64,000 bases of DNA from Cryobacterium sp. PH31-L1 (GTDB lineage: Bacteria; Actinomycetota; Actinomycetes; Actinomycetales; Microbacteriaceae): positions 62,001 to 126,000 of the forward strand of contig NZ_JASISM010000001.1 in the NCBI RefSeq assembly GCF_030063145.1. Direction: 5' to 3'. The position numbers and the translations under genes are program-made. The notes under the pieces are model-generated. The model was not told where the DNA came from and searched no databases. It worked only from the letters and a program-made list of their open reading frames with translations. Within the stretch, counting starts at the first letter, position 1. Each line of letters opens with the position of its first letter. Shown one piece after another: positions 17,014 to 24,557 of the stretch.

Positions 17014-17765
17014 CGTTCGCGAACCGTGAGGTCGGGGTCGTCGCCGAGCAAGCCAGGCTGGTCAGCGAAACTTGTGCGTTCGCTGGTGTCGGTCAGTCCG
17101 ACCGCGCCGGACTGGCTGACCGAGCCACTGGGACCGGACAGACCCACGTCGCCAACGCCGGTATATCGGGGCGCAGGGACGGAGTCGCCACGGTCGACGC
17201 CCGTGTTCGCGCTGTCATCAGCAGAGTCGGCGGCAACCGACCGCGTCAACCGGCCCGCCAGAATGCCGGCAGCTGCCGCGAGGGCGATGAACGTGCCGGG
17301 CTTCTGCCGGGCAAAGGAACGCACCTCCTCGAGCAGCGACCCGGGATCGCGGTCATCGAGCCAGGTTGCGACGCTCCCGGCGCGGGAAGCAGCCTGGCGT
17401 ACGAGGTCAGTGGCCACGCCATCAGCCTCGGACGCTGCGGCCATCTGGTCGAGCTCGCCGCTGATCGAGCGGAGCCCACCGGCAACGCGCGCTTGCTGCT
17501 CACCGGCCTGCTCCGTGAGCTGGGTGCGGGCATCCGTCAGCAGGTGTTTGGCCTGCTTCTTCGTCTCAGCCGCGACCTTGCCGGCTTCATTCTTCGTCGT
17601 GTTGGCAACGTCGCCCGCCGCGTGGGCCGCAGTGTCGCGAACGTTGGCGGCTTCGTCCGCGGCGACATTTGCCGTGTGAGTCGCGGCGGTCTTGGCGAGA
17701 GATGAGCTGTCAAACTCGGAGTCATCGGCGCCGGGCGCCGATGACGTTGCGTACAGGTTGGACAT
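17010..17765 (-). CDS. Ala-rich helical, single-membrane-segment protein (first gene of DUF3618 operon)
   Basis: This is a 251-residue hypothetical protein. Residues 20-130 form a long Ala/Glu/Lys/Asp-rich helical region with heptad-like spacing, similar to LEA or apolipoprotein-like stress proteins. One weak membrane segment (TFIALAAAAGILAGRL) follows near residue 165. The C-terminal 70 residues are disordered, Gly/Ser/Asp-rich. The start at 17765 is preceded by GGAAG; an in-frame ATG five codons upstream is possible. It heads the operon with the holin-like and DUF3618 genes, with ATGA coupling. The function is unknown; association with the envelope under stress is likely. Confidence 0.75.
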   Translation of the reverse strand: MSNLYATSSAPGADDSEFDSSSLAKTAATHTANVAADEAANVRDTAAHAAGDVANTTKNEAGKVAAETKKQAKHLLTDARTQLTEQAGEQQARVAGGLRSISGELDQMAAASEADGVATDLVRQAASRAGSVATWLDDRDPGSLLEEVRSFARQKPGTFIALAAAAGILAGRLTRSVAADSADDSANTGVDRGDSVPAPRYTGVGDVGLSGPSGSVSQSGAVGLTDTSERTSFADQPGLLGDDPDLTVRER

Positions 17766-17811
17766 GGAGCTTCCTTTCATGGCGTGTTGACTGGCCGAAT
17801 GGCCAAGGGAA

Positions 17812-17842
17812 GTGCGCGGCGGGCACAGTGCCCGCCGCGCAC
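17812..17842. terminator. hairpin terminator of the CsbD-like gene
   Basis: Perfect 14-bp GC-rich arms (17812-17825, 17829-17842) flank a 3-nt loop. It lies 8 bp after the CsbD stop on the minus strand and isolates that gene from the operon downstream. Confidence 0.85.
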
Positions 17843-17850
17843 CGGGAGAT

Positions 17851-18024
17851 TTAGTCCTTGAAGACGTCCTTGATGTCTTCGCCGACCTTCTTCGCGCTCG
17901 CCGCGGTCTGGTCAGCACGGCCTTCGGCGACCTTGGAGTCGTCGTTGGTGGCCTTGCCGACGGCCTCGTTGGCCTTGCCCTTGAGGTCCTGCGCGGCGTT
18001 TTTGATCTTGTCTGCTGCACTCAT
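17851..18024 (-). CDS. CsbD-family stress protein (57 aa)
   Basis: This short gene encodes 57 residues starting MSAADKIKNAAQDLKGK, then NEAVGKATNDDSK, and ending in EDIKDVFKD. It matches the CsbD fold family, small acidic/basic helical proteins induced by general stress (sigma-B dependent in Bacillus subtilis). GGAGAG lies 7 nt before the ATG. It is monocistronic, flanked by hairpins at 17812-17842 and 18060-18084. It sits between two operons of envelope-stress proteins, consistent with one shared stress response. The precise molecular role of the family is not known. Confidence 0.9.
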   Translation of the reverse strand: MSAADKIKNAAQDLKGKANEAVGKATNDDSKVAEGRADQTAASAKKVGEDIKDVFKD

Positions 18025-18059
18025 CGTGTGCTCTCCTTCTGTTGGGTGTTTCCGGGGAA

Positions 18060-18084
18060 CGTTCGGTGCGGGGTGCGCCGAACG
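18060..18084. terminator. hairpin ending the Asp23 operon
   Basis: CGTTCGG (18060-18066) pairs with CCGAACG (18078-18084) around an 11-nt loop, 20 bp after the last gene of the minus-strand Asp23 operon. Confidence 0.6.
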
Positions 18085-18103
18085 CGAGTTGTGGGATCGC
18101 CGA

Positions 18104-18709
18104 TCAGCGGATGCGGGTGCTGCGGCTGGTGCGCACCCGAAAGCCTCCGCTGATCTGCAGCAGGGCCGGGATCTGCAAGCCGAGAAGTTCGTCGAGGGCG
18201 ATGAGGGACTGTTCGACGATGCGCAGGACGTCGGTGGGTGAGGTGCCGCGACGACAGGTCACCGAGACCTTGAGCACGGACTCCCGAGCCACCCGGTAGG
18301 TCGAGACGCGCGTTGACAGAAATTCGGGGTGCTCACCGAGCGCTTGTTGCAGTGACTGCTCAGCGACGGCGGAATCGACCTGGGTGGCGCCCCAATCGGT
18401 CGTCTGCTCGCTGACCAACCGGCCGGAGTGGCCACCGCCCTGGCGCAGTATGAAACGGAGCAGTAGGCCCACGACCGCCAGCAGCAGAGCGAGGGCGACG
18501 ATCCAGAGCCAGCTGTGCGTGCTTGTACCCAGCGGCGTGGCCTGGAGCCAGCCGGCGACGTTCGCACGGGTGGCATCGGAAATGGTGCTCCAGGCATCCT
18601 GCACAGCGGCTTGCGACGCGAGCAGGCTGAGCAGAACAGCCACAGCGAGCAACAGCAGTCCGGCCAGGAGCAGAACGCTGCGGTTGAGCGCGCGGTTGGT
18701 GTTGTTCAT
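18104..18709 (-). CDS. two-helix membrane protein of the Asp23 operon (AmaP-like)
   Basis: This 201-residue protein has two membrane helices (about residues 9-32 and 66-88) flanking an exported loop, then a cytoplasmic alpha/beta domain. That layout is the one of AmaP, the membrane anchor of Asp23 in Staphylococcus aureus. The C-terminal domain (VLKVSVTCRRGTSPTDVLRIVEQSL) resembles an Asp23-like fold, which would allow direct contact with Asp23 proteins. It is the last gene of the five-gene operon and overlaps the DUF6286 gene by 4 bp. Naming it AmaP-like is inference from topology and context. Confidence 0.72.
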   Translation of the reverse strand: MNNTNRALNRSVLLLAGLLLLAVAVLLSLLASQAAVQDAWSTISDATRANVAGWLQATPLGTSTHSWLWIVALALLLAVVGLLLRFILRQGGGHSGRLVSEQTTDWGATQVDSAVAEQSLQQALGEHPEFLSTRVSTYRVARESVLKVSVTCRRGTSPTDVLRIVEQSLIALDELLGLQIPALLQISGGFRVRTSRSTRIR

Positions 18710-19290
18710 GCTCCGACCTTTCCGCCGACGGCTACCACGACCCGCGTCTGTAGCGCCGGTCGCAGCTGCAACCCGTCGAGCTGGTCGCGCACAGCTCTGA
18801 GCACCGTGTCGCGGTGCACGGGCTGGCCCGAGGCGGGCACCAGATGCACCGTGGCGAGGCGGCGCGAGATGCTCACCCGGGTGTTGTCCGGATCGATCCC
18901 GCCCGTGCGAGCGGCGCGCCCCGCGAGAGCGGATGCGATCACCTCGTCATCGACGATGGTCACCGTGCGCTCGGAAACCATCACGTGCCGGGCCCTGCGT
19001 CCGGGCGAGAGCGCCATTACCAGCAGCACGAGGCCGACGAGCGCGCAGCCGGCGGCCGTTCCGATCAGCAGTGACACGGGTGCGCTCGACGCGGACGCCA
19101 CGCCGTCGGCCAGATCAGCCGGCGCCTTCAGCAGCGCTGGCTGATCCGTCAGCCGCAGCACGATCTCCGTACCTAGCCAGGCGCACAGCAGAATGACCAC
19201 GATCGCCACTGAGATGGCTGCGGCAGCCCGCGGCGAGTGCAGTTCGCGACGACGGATGCGCCCGTAGGTCGCCAAAGTCGACGCACTCAT
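18706..19290 (-). CDS. DUF6286-like two-helix membrane protein
   Basis: This 194-residue protein has two membrane helices (about residues 22-45 and 72-95) and a C-terminal cytoplasmic domain. The C-terminal segment (VHRDTVLRAVRDQLDGLQLRPALQTRV) fits DUF6286 of actinobacterial Asp23 loci. ATGA overlaps on both sides tie it to the upstream Asp23-family gene and the downstream AmaP-like gene. It shares the two-helix-plus-cytoplasmic-domain plan with its downstream neighbour, so the two may be diverged paralogues. The function is unknown, probably anchoring of Asp23-type proteins. Confidence 0.75.
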   Translation of the reverse strand: MSASTLATYGRIRRRELHSPRAAAAISVAIVVILLCAWLGTEIVLRLTDQPALLKAPADLADGVASASSAPVSLLIGTAAGCALVGLVLLVMALSPGRRARHVMVSERTVTIVDDEVIASALAGRAARTGGIDPDNTRVSISRRLATVHLVPASGQPVHRDTVLRAVRDQLDGLQLRPALQTRVVVAVGGKVGA

Positions 19291-19727
19291 CGCACGCGCC
19301 GTTCCCGAGCGACATCCACCCCGGTCACGCGCACGGTAACCCGACCGATGTCGGCACCGGTGAGTTCGCCGACGCGGCGTCGAATGTCGGTCTGTGATTG
19401 CGCGGATCGAGCCAGGATGGTTCCCCCGGTGCGAGTGATGACGGCCGCTTCGCTCGTGACGCGCTGCAGGGAAACCACCCGGATGGACGTGCTGACCGTG
19501 AGCGCGAGCATCCCATGGTCGTCGCCGAGTTCGACGCCGACCTGGTTGGGCGCCACGCCGAGCGACTCCGCAGTAACCATGGACACGATCTGGCGCAACG
19601 CCCTCGGCACAATGCGGGTTCGACCACGGATTGTGGCCGCCGGCTGTGAGGCATCCGCTGGTTTCATAGTGTCACTGGGGATACCTTCGCCGAGAAACCA
19701 GCCCGGGGAGTCGGTCGTGACGCTCAC
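19287..19727 (-). CDS. Asp23/Gls24-family protein (short form)
   Basis: This 146-residue protein has an N-terminal disordered segment and one Asp23-like alpha/beta domain (RIVPRALRQIVSMVTAESLGV, then DHGMLALTVSTSIRVV). It ends in TGADIGRVTVRVTGVDV, the usual Asp23 final strand pattern. Asp23 proteins polymerise beneath the membrane and take part in cell-wall stress homeostasis. It is the third gene of the five-gene operon, with 4-bp overlaps on both sides. It is more diverged than the operon's first Asp23 gene, so the family assignment is moderate. Confidence 0.75.
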   Translation of the reverse strand: MSVTTDSPGWFLGEGIPSDTMKPADASQPAATIRGRTRIVPRALRQIVSMVTAESLGVAPNQVGVELGDDHGMLALTVSTSIRVVSLQRVTSEAAVITRTGGTILARSAQSQTDIRRRVGELTGADIGRVTVRVTGVDVARERRVR

Positions 19728-19918
19728 GACGATGAGCGCTTTCCCTGAAAGGCTCCGATCAGTGAGCTCACGTCGAGACGGCCGTCAACCACGCGGCCAA
19801 CGAGCGCGCCGACCAGCATCGCCAAGCCCACGAACAGAAATGCCCAGAATCCCAGAAGCACCCAGGTCAGCGCGAGAACCGCACCGACCAGCATTCCCGT
19901 TCGGGTTGCGCTGGTCAC
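19724..19918 (-). CDS. small membrane protein of the Asp23 operon (DUF2273-like)
   Basis: This is a 64-residue protein with two closely spaced hydrophobic segments (about residues 9-22 and 24-42) and a short basic tail ending KRSSS. Small membrane proteins of the DUF2273 type occur at the same position between Asp23 genes in other Gram-positive loci. It overlaps both neighbours by 4 bp. It is too short for a firm family call, but the position and tight coupling make it a real gene. Confidence 0.78.
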   Translation of the reverse strand: MTSATRTGMLVGAVLALTWVLLGFWAFLFVGLAMLVGALVGRVVDGRLDVSSLIGAFQGKRSSS

Positions 19919-20394
19919 CGAAGTGCGGCTTTGCTCGGCTCAGCGTCGGCATCGTCGCTGGGCAGGTGAATATCGACGATCGTCACATTGACCTCGGTAA
20001 CTTCGAGTCCGACCAGGTCTTCAATGGCCCGGATGACACTCGAGCGAATGTCGTTGGCCACCTGCTGAAGCTGCACGGGATACTCGGCGACGATCGTCAC
20101 GTCCACGGCCACCTGGGTCTCGCCGACCTCCACCGAGATGCCCTGGCTCACGTCGGTGTTGTTCATCGCCTCACGAATTGCGCCGAGGGCTCGGGCTGCA
20201 CCGCCACCGAGGGCGTGCACGCCGGTGACCTCGCGCGCGGCGATTCCGGCGACCTTGGCCACGACTCCATCGTTGATCACGGTCTTTCCCGTGCCGGTGA
20301 GTGGCTCACCGGCCAGAGCTGTGCCGGTCGGCGCACTGCTGCGCGGGGTTTTGTTCGAAGAAGCTGCGCTGCCGTTGGTGTCGATGAGGTCCAT
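19915..20394 (-). CDS. Asp23/Gls24-family envelope stress protein
   Basis: This is a 159-residue protein. After a disordered Ser/Thr/Ala-rich start, the canonical Asp23 domain begins near residue 35 (GKTVINDGVVAKVAGIAARE, then VTGVHALGGG). It continues with VAVDVTIVAEYPVQLQQVAN and ends with VTEVNVTIVDIHLP. This is the best-conserved Asp23 copy here. It is the first gene of the operon, with AAGGAG upstream of the ATG. It is divergent from the sigma-factor gene, with a 130-bp shared control region, so it is a likely target of that sigma factor. Confidence 0.92.
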   Translation of the reverse strand: MDLIDTNGSAASSNKTPRSSAPTGTALAGEPLTGTGKTVINDGVVAKVAGIAAREVTGVHALGGGAARALGAIREAMNNTDVSQGISVEVGETQVAVDVTIVAEYPVQLQQVANDIRSSVIRAIEDLVGLEVTEVNVTIVDIHLPSDDADAEPSKAALR

Positions 20395-20524
20395 CTGAAT
20401 AACTCCTTAGTGCCTGACCGTTTGGTGAGGCTAAATGTGGATTGTTACCTGTAGGACGAAAGCTGTGGCATATTCGTCACGCGAAGTTGAGAAAAATTTT
20501 CTGAACGTTTCACCAGGAGGAGAT
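20395..20524. promoter_or_regulatory. divergent control region between the Asp23 operon and sigma factor gene
   Basis: This 130-bp region is more AT-rich than its surroundings. It contains the palindrome AGAAAA-A-TTTTCT at 20490-20502, just before the sigma-gene ribosome site. No clear housekeeping promoter was recognised, which would fit use of an alternative sigma factor. Confidence 0.5.
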
Positions 20525-21100
20525 GTGCCCGGCACCGTGCGTGAGCAGGTCGCGTCACCGCTCGATACCGCGGCCGACCGGATGCTCGCCGACCGCGCCG
20601 CCGACGGTGACCTGCGCGCCTTCGAAGGCCTCGTGCGCCGATACGGTCCGCTCATGCGGGTGCAGGCGAGGCGCGTTCTCGGTTCCAACGACGAGACCGA
20701 TGATGTCGTGCAGGAGGCGTTCATCACGGCCTGGCAGCAACTCGGCACGCTTGAGGACGGCAGCGCGGTGAAGAGCTGGCTCATGCGCATTGTCAGCCGC
20801 AAGAGCATCGATCGGCTGCGCGCTCGCCGCGAGCACGCCAACATCGACGACACGGATGTCCCGGCACCCGACGAGCACGCCCCGCACGTACTCGCCGAGG
20901 CCGAATCGCAGACCGAGGCTCTCGCCCGGGTGCTGGCCACCCTCCCCGAAGACCAACGCCGCTGCTGGACTCTGCGGGAACTCGCCGAGTACAGCTACGG
21001 TGATATCGCGGCCGAGTTGGGCCTGCCGCTCTCGACCGTGCGCGGATTGCTGGCCCGTGCCCGAAAAACCCTGCTTCGCGAGATGGAGGAATGGCGATGA
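20525..21100 (+). CDS. ECF-like sigma-70 family RNA polymerase sigma factor
   Basis: This is a 191-residue sigma factor with only regions 2 and 4. Region 2 lies near residues 20-65 (FEGLVRRYGPLMRVQARRVLG, then DDVVQEAFITAWQQL). Region 4 lies near 130-185 (LPEDQRRCWTLRELAEYSYG, then LPLSTVRGLLARARKTL). I chose the GTG at 20525 because AGGAGG lies 4 nt upstream; the frame extends 30 codons further but without a ribosome site. It overlaps the next gene (ATGA), whose N-terminus may act as an anti-sigma segment. It probably drives the divergent and downstream Asp23 genes. Confidence 0.92.
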   Translation: MPGTVREQVASPLDTAADRMLADRAADGDLRAFEGLVRRYGPLMRVQARRVLGSNDETDDVVQEAFITAWQQLGTLEDGSAVKSWLMRIVSRKSIDRLRARREHANIDDTDVPAPDEHAPHVLAEAESQTEALARVLATLPEDQRRCWTLRELAEYSYGDIAAELGLPLSTVRGLLARARKTLLREMEEWR

Positions 21101-21744
21101 CCGAACTGACGCCGGCAAACCGGCGCTTCCTCGCATTCGACCTCGATGATACCGAGCGGGAACAGTTCGGGCTCAACGGCCACACCATCGAGCAGCTCAG
21201 CGACTACCTCGATCGCGACCGAATGCCAGCCGACCCGAGTATCGACGATTCGCCGGAGTGTGAGATTGCCCTGCGTGGTCTCGAACGCTTGCGCCGGGCC
21301 CAACGGCTACTGCTCAAGCTGGACCTCGAACGTGAATCGCGGCGCGACGACAGCTGGGTGTCGGCCATTCTCGACAACATCACCCTGGAAGCTCACGCCG
21401 GCCGAGATATTCCGCTGACCCATCCTGTCCCGACCGCGCGGCTGGTCGTGACGGAAGGCGCCGTGCGCGGCATTCTGCGTGAGTCCGGCGACCGAATGCA
21501 GAACGTGCTCGTCGGCCGTTGTGTGCTGGTCGGCGACGTCAACGTGCCCGGTACGCCGATCGTCATCGAGGTCGATGTGACCGTATTCCCGGGGGAGAAT
21601 ATTCCGCTGCTCGCCGATCAACTGCGCCAGGCGATGTACGCCGCGCTCGGCAAATACACGGAACTTGTCGTCGCGGCCATCGACATCACGGTGAGTGACC
21701 TGCAGGCCCTGCCCGATGCATCCGCCCAAGAAAAGGAGCACTGA
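21097..21744 (+). CDS. Asp23-domain protein with anti-sigma-like N-terminus
   Basis: This is a 215-residue protein. Residues 1-85 are acidic and helical. A GHTIEQLSDYLDRDR motif is followed by PSIDDSPECEIALRGLERLR, a pattern seen at the start of actinobacterial anti-sigma-type and Asp23-associated proteins. The C-terminal half carries an Asp23-like domain (VVTEGAVRGILRESGDRMQ, then TPIVIEVDVTVFPGENIPLL). It overlaps the sigma gene by 4 bp. The ATG at 21097 is preferred over 21091 because GGAGG is 7 nt away. It lacks the HxxxCxxC zinc motif of ZAS anti-sigma factors, so an anti-sigma role is inference. Confidence 0.75.
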   Translation: MTELTPANRRFLAFDLDDTEREQFGLNGHTIEQLSDYLDRDRMPADPSIDDSPECEIALRGLERLRRAQRLLLKLDLERESRRDDSWVSAILDNITLEAHAGRDIPLTHPVPTARLVVTEGAVRGILRESGDRMQNVLVGRCVLVGDVNVPGTPIVIEVDVTVFPGENIPLLADQLRQAMYAALGKYTELVVAAIDITVSDLQALPDASAQEKEH

Positions 21745-22073
21745 TGACCACGGTTATTCCGTCCACCGACCAGCTTGACGCGCTGGTACGCCAGGTTCCC
21801 GGGGTCGACGCGCTGTACCCGGCTCGGTCGATCGTGGCCACAGTACTCTCCACCGCCCTCGATGCGGTGGCGCACCACGCGCCCGCAGCGCCGCTGGTAC
21901 ACACGGTTGCGCAGTCCGATGGCGTGCGGGTCACCGCGAAGATCGGCATCGGGGCCGCCGAGTCCTCGGCTGATGTCAGTGGTCGGGTACACGACGCCAT
22001 CGCCGAGCACCTGCGTCAGGTGGGCAACCCGACGGTCGCGCAGATCGCCGTGATCGTGGCCCGGATCGGTTGA
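21744..22073 (+). CDS. small hypothetical protein of the sigma/Asp23 operon
   Basis: This 109-residue protein overlaps the upstream stop by 1 bp (TGATG). It has two helices flanking short strands. The pattern is similar to the terminal part of Asp23 domains (VRVTAKIGIGAAESSADVS, then VAQIAVIVARIG). I do not recognise a named family. Its position as third gene of the sigma operon suggests a partner or regulator in the Asp23 system. No membrane segment or cysteine motif is present. Confidence 0.7.
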   Translation: MTTVIPSTDQLDALVRQVPGVDALYPARSIVATVLSTALDAVAHHAPAAPLVHTVAQSDGVRVTAKIGIGAAESSADVSGRVHDAIAEHLRQVGNPTVAQIAVIVARIG

Positions 22074-22112
22074 GCGTCTAGCTGATCGGGGTCGGCCGTG
22101 CTAGCTTGCCCG

Positions 22113-22694
22113 ATGAAGCAGAGAGAGATGTTCCTTCAAGCGGATGCCGCGTTGCGCTCCGTCGTCGACCAGATCACTCCCGCGCAGCTCGACCAGCCGG
22201 CACCAGCCGAGTGGTCACGCAAGACGGATCCGACGCTGCGCGACATTCTTGCCTCGCACGCCGAGGACGAAGCATGGCTGCCCGCGGTGCTGGAAGGGCG
22301 CACGATCGAGGAAGTCGGCGACACTTATAGGGGCGACCTGCTCGGTGACGATCCAATCGGCAATTATGACCGCCTCAACGAGGCGACGACGAAAGTGGTC
22401 AACGGCGACCTCAATCCCGACAAGGTCGTACACCTGAGCTACGGCGACTATCCCCTCGCCGAAGCGCTGCAGCACACTGCCCTCTACCGGGCATTCCAGG
22501 CCTGGAGCATTGCCAAGCACATCGGTCTCGACTACTCGCTGCCCGACGCGCTGGTTGAAAACCTCTGGGAGCAGATCGCGTCCGACATCGAAATGTGGCG
22601 CGGATTCGGCGTGTTTCCGCCCGAGGTGGCCGTGCCGGAAGGTGCGAATCGCGAGGTTCAGTTGCTCGGCAAGGTCGGCTACTGGCGCGCCTGA
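22113..22694 (+). CDS. DinB-like / maleylpyruvate isomerase-type four-helix protein
   Basis: This is a 193-residue all-helical protein. The N-terminus (FLQADAALRSVVDQITPAQL, then PAEWSRKTDPTLRDILASHAEDEAWLP) and the alternating helices fit the DinB / mycothiol-dependent maleylpyruvate isomerase N-terminal superfamily. Candidate metal ligands are the His in SHAEDE and in LQHTALYRAF. Substrate and reaction are unknown. There is no Shine-Dalgarno; TAGCTT ends 5 bp before the ATG, so the mRNA is probably leaderless. Its stop nearly touches that of the convergent AsnC-type gene. Confidence 0.72.
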   Translation: MKQREMFLQADAALRSVVDQITPAQLDQPAPAEWSRKTDPTLRDILASHAEDEAWLPAVLEGRTIEEVGDTYRGDLLGDDPIGNYDRLNEATTKVVNGDLNPDKVVHLSYGDYPLAEALQHTALYRAFQAWSIAKHIGLDYSLPDALVENLWEQIASDIEMWRGFGVFPPEVAVPEGANREVQLLGKVGYWRA

Positions 22695-22695
22695 A

Positions 22696-23181
22696 CTACT
22701 CCGGCGCGACGCCGTTGTAGAAGTGCTCGAAGACCATGCTCGTGCGGGTGGAGGCGACTGCGGGGTTGGCGGAGAGGTTCTCCAGTACGAAATCGCGCAC
22801 ATCGTCCGTGTCCCGGGCCGACAGGTGAATGATGAAGTCCTCTGACCCGCCGAGAAAGAAGAGCTGAACGACGCGCGGCATCACCCGGATCGAATCCCGA
22901 AACGCCGGGATGTGGGTGCGGGCGCCCGCGCGAATGCTCACGCTGATCAACGCCTGCAGCCCAAGGCCGATCGACTTCGGGTCGACCATGGCAGTGAAGC
23001 CCGTCACGATTCCGCGGCTGACCAGCGAACGCACCCGGGACACGCAGGTGGACTCGGCGATGCCGGCGGCACTGGCGAGCCGGCTGTTGGTGGTTCGGGA
23101 GTCGGCCTGCAGCGCCGCGACCAGAATGCGGTCGATCTCGTCGAGGGTCTCGGTGACCCGAATCCTCTTCGTTTCTGCCAT
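22696..23181 (-). CDS. Lrp/AsnC-family regulator, probably of alanine dehydrogenase
   Basis: This is a 161-residue regulator. The N-terminal winged HTH occupies about residues 12-65 (LDEIDRILVAALQADSRTTN, then AGIAESTCVSRVRSLVSRG). The C-terminal RAM ligand-binding domain contains FFLGGSEDFIIHLSARD. It is divergent from ald, the arrangement of AldR in mycobacteria, where the regulator senses alanine or other amino acids and activates ald. The 148-bp shared gap holds palindromes at 23213-23220 and 23221-23240. The regulatory link is inference from this arrangement. Confidence 0.9.
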   Translation of the reverse strand: MAETKRIRVTETLDEIDRILVAALQADSRTTNSRLASAAGIAESTCVSRVRSLVSRGIVTGFTAMVDPKSIGLGLQALISVSIRAGARTHIPAFRDSIRVMPRVVQLFFLGGSEDFIIHLSARDTDDVRDFVLENLSANPAVASTRTSMVFEHFYNGVAPE

Positions 23182-23212
23182 CGCACATCTCCAATTAGCC
23201 GCATATTTCGTG

Positions 23213-23240
23213 GAATATTCTAGAAGTCTGGCAGATTCTA
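23213..23240. promoter_or_regulatory. candidate AsnC-family operator between regulator and ald
   Basis: The perfect palindrome GAATATTC (23213-23220) is followed immediately by TAGAA-N10-TTCTA (23221-23240). The divergent gap is clearly AT-richer than its flanks. Spaced inverted repeats of this kind are typical for Lrp/AsnC octamers. Confidence 0.6.
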
Positions 23241-23329
23241 CGGATTTTACCTAGCCGAAACGAATCAATAGCAGTCTTACCTCTATCAAAGCCGAGTCGT
23301 TCGGCAGAAGTAACCGAGACGGAGCACTT

Positions 23330-24445
23330 ATGTTGGTCGGCATTCCTACTGAGATCAAGAACAACGAGAACCGCGTTGCGATCACCCCGGCCGGCGTCAA
23401 TGAGCTCACCCGTCGCGGCCACGACGTCATCATTGAGAAGGGTGCCGGGCTGGGCTCGAGCATCACTGATGATGCTTTTCGCCTCGCGGGGGCATCCATT
23501 GTCGACACCGCCGCCGAAGTGTGGGCCGCGGCTGAACTGCTCTTGAAGGTCAAGGAGCCCATCGCCAGCGAATACCCCCTGATGCGTCAGGGCCAGGTGC
23601 TGTTCACCTATCTGCACCTCGCTGCATCCGCTGAGTGCACCGACGCGCTGATCAAGTCGGGCACGACCGCGATCGCGTACGAGACCGTGCAGTTGCCCGA
23701 CCGCAGCCTGCCGCTGCTCTCGCCGATGAGCGAGGTGGCCGGCCGTCTGTCAGTGCAGGTCGGCGCGTACCACCTCCTGAGCGCCAACGGCGGCAGCGGA
23801 ATTCTGCTCGGCGGCGTTCCCGGAACCCCCAAGGCCAAGGTCGTCGTGATCGGCGGCGGTGTCGCGGGCGAGCACGCCGCGGCCAACGCCCTCGGCATGG
23901 GCGCCGACGTGACCATCATCGACCTGTCGCTGGCCCGCCTGCGCCAGCTCGAGGCCCGCTTCAACGGCGAGATTCAGACGCGCGCGTCGACCCAGTATGA
24001 GATCGCCGAGCAGGTGCGCGAGGCCGACCTCGTGATCGGGTCCGTGCTCATTCCGGGCGCGCAGGCACCCAAGCTCGTCACCGACGCCATGGTCGCGTCG
24101 ATGAAGCCGGGCTCCGTGCTTGTGGACATCGCGATCGACCAGGGCGGCTGCTTCGAGGGCTCGCACGCCACGACTCACGACAACCCCACCTTTGCCGTGC
24201 ACGACAGCGTCTACTACTGCGTTGCCAACATGCCCGGTGCCGTGCCGGCCACGTCGACCCGTGCGCTGACCAACGCGACCCTGCCCTACGTCGTCGCCCT
24301 GGCCCAGAAGGGCTGGAAGAAGGCCATCGCCGAAGACGCCGCCCTGGCCAAGGGCCTCAACGTGCACAACGGACGCATCACCAACGCGCACGTCGCGTCG
24401 GCCTTCCACGCCGAGCTGCAGACCGTCGCCGACGCTATCGCCTGA
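23330..24445 (+). CDS. ald: alanine dehydrogenase
   Basis: This 371-residue enzyme interconverts L-alanine and pyruvate plus ammonium using NAD. It opens with the family signature MLVGIPTEIKNNENRVAITP. Catalytic Lys and His are in LLKVKEP and FTYLHLA, and the NAD-binding motif is VVIGGGVAGEHAAANALGMG, followed by DVTIID. The length is exactly that of bacterial Ald. It is divergent from an AsnC-type regulator and ended by a strong hairpin (24458-24490). It probably functions in alanine catabolism or NAD regeneration under low oxygen. Confidence 0.97.
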   Translation: MLVGIPTEIKNNENRVAITPAGVNELTRRGHDVIIEKGAGLGSSITDDAFRLAGASIVDTAAEVWAAAELLLKVKEPIASEYPLMRQGQVLFTYLHLAASAECTDALIKSGTTAIAYETVQLPDRSLPLLSPMSEVAGRLSVQVGAYHLLSANGGSGILLGGVPGTPKAKVVVIGGGVAGEHAAANALGMGADVTIIDLSLARLRQLEARFNGEIQTRASTQYEIAEQVREADLVIGSVLIPGAQAPKLVTDAMVASMKPGSVLVDIAIDQGGCFEGSHATTHDNPTFAVHDSVYYCVANMPGAVPATSTRALTNATLPYVVALAQKGWKKAIAEDAALAKGLNVHNGRITNAHVASAFHAELQTVADAIA

Positions 24446-24457
24446 TCCGCGTCACCC

Positions 24458-24490
24458 GGGGCCGGCATCCATCAAGCGGATGCCGGCCCC
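24458..24490 (+). terminator. terminator of ald built from an inverted GGCATCC/GGATGCC pair
   Basis: Perfect 13-bp arms (24458-24470, 24478-24490) flank a 7-nt loop, 12 bp after the ald stop. Each arm contains the repeated GGATGCC motif in opposite orientation. Confidence 0.9.
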
Positions 24491-24557
24491 CATCGTCCCC
24501 GGGTTCTGACGGGCCGATTCAGGAAATCCGGTTCGGAGGGACAGCAGCCGGAACGCG

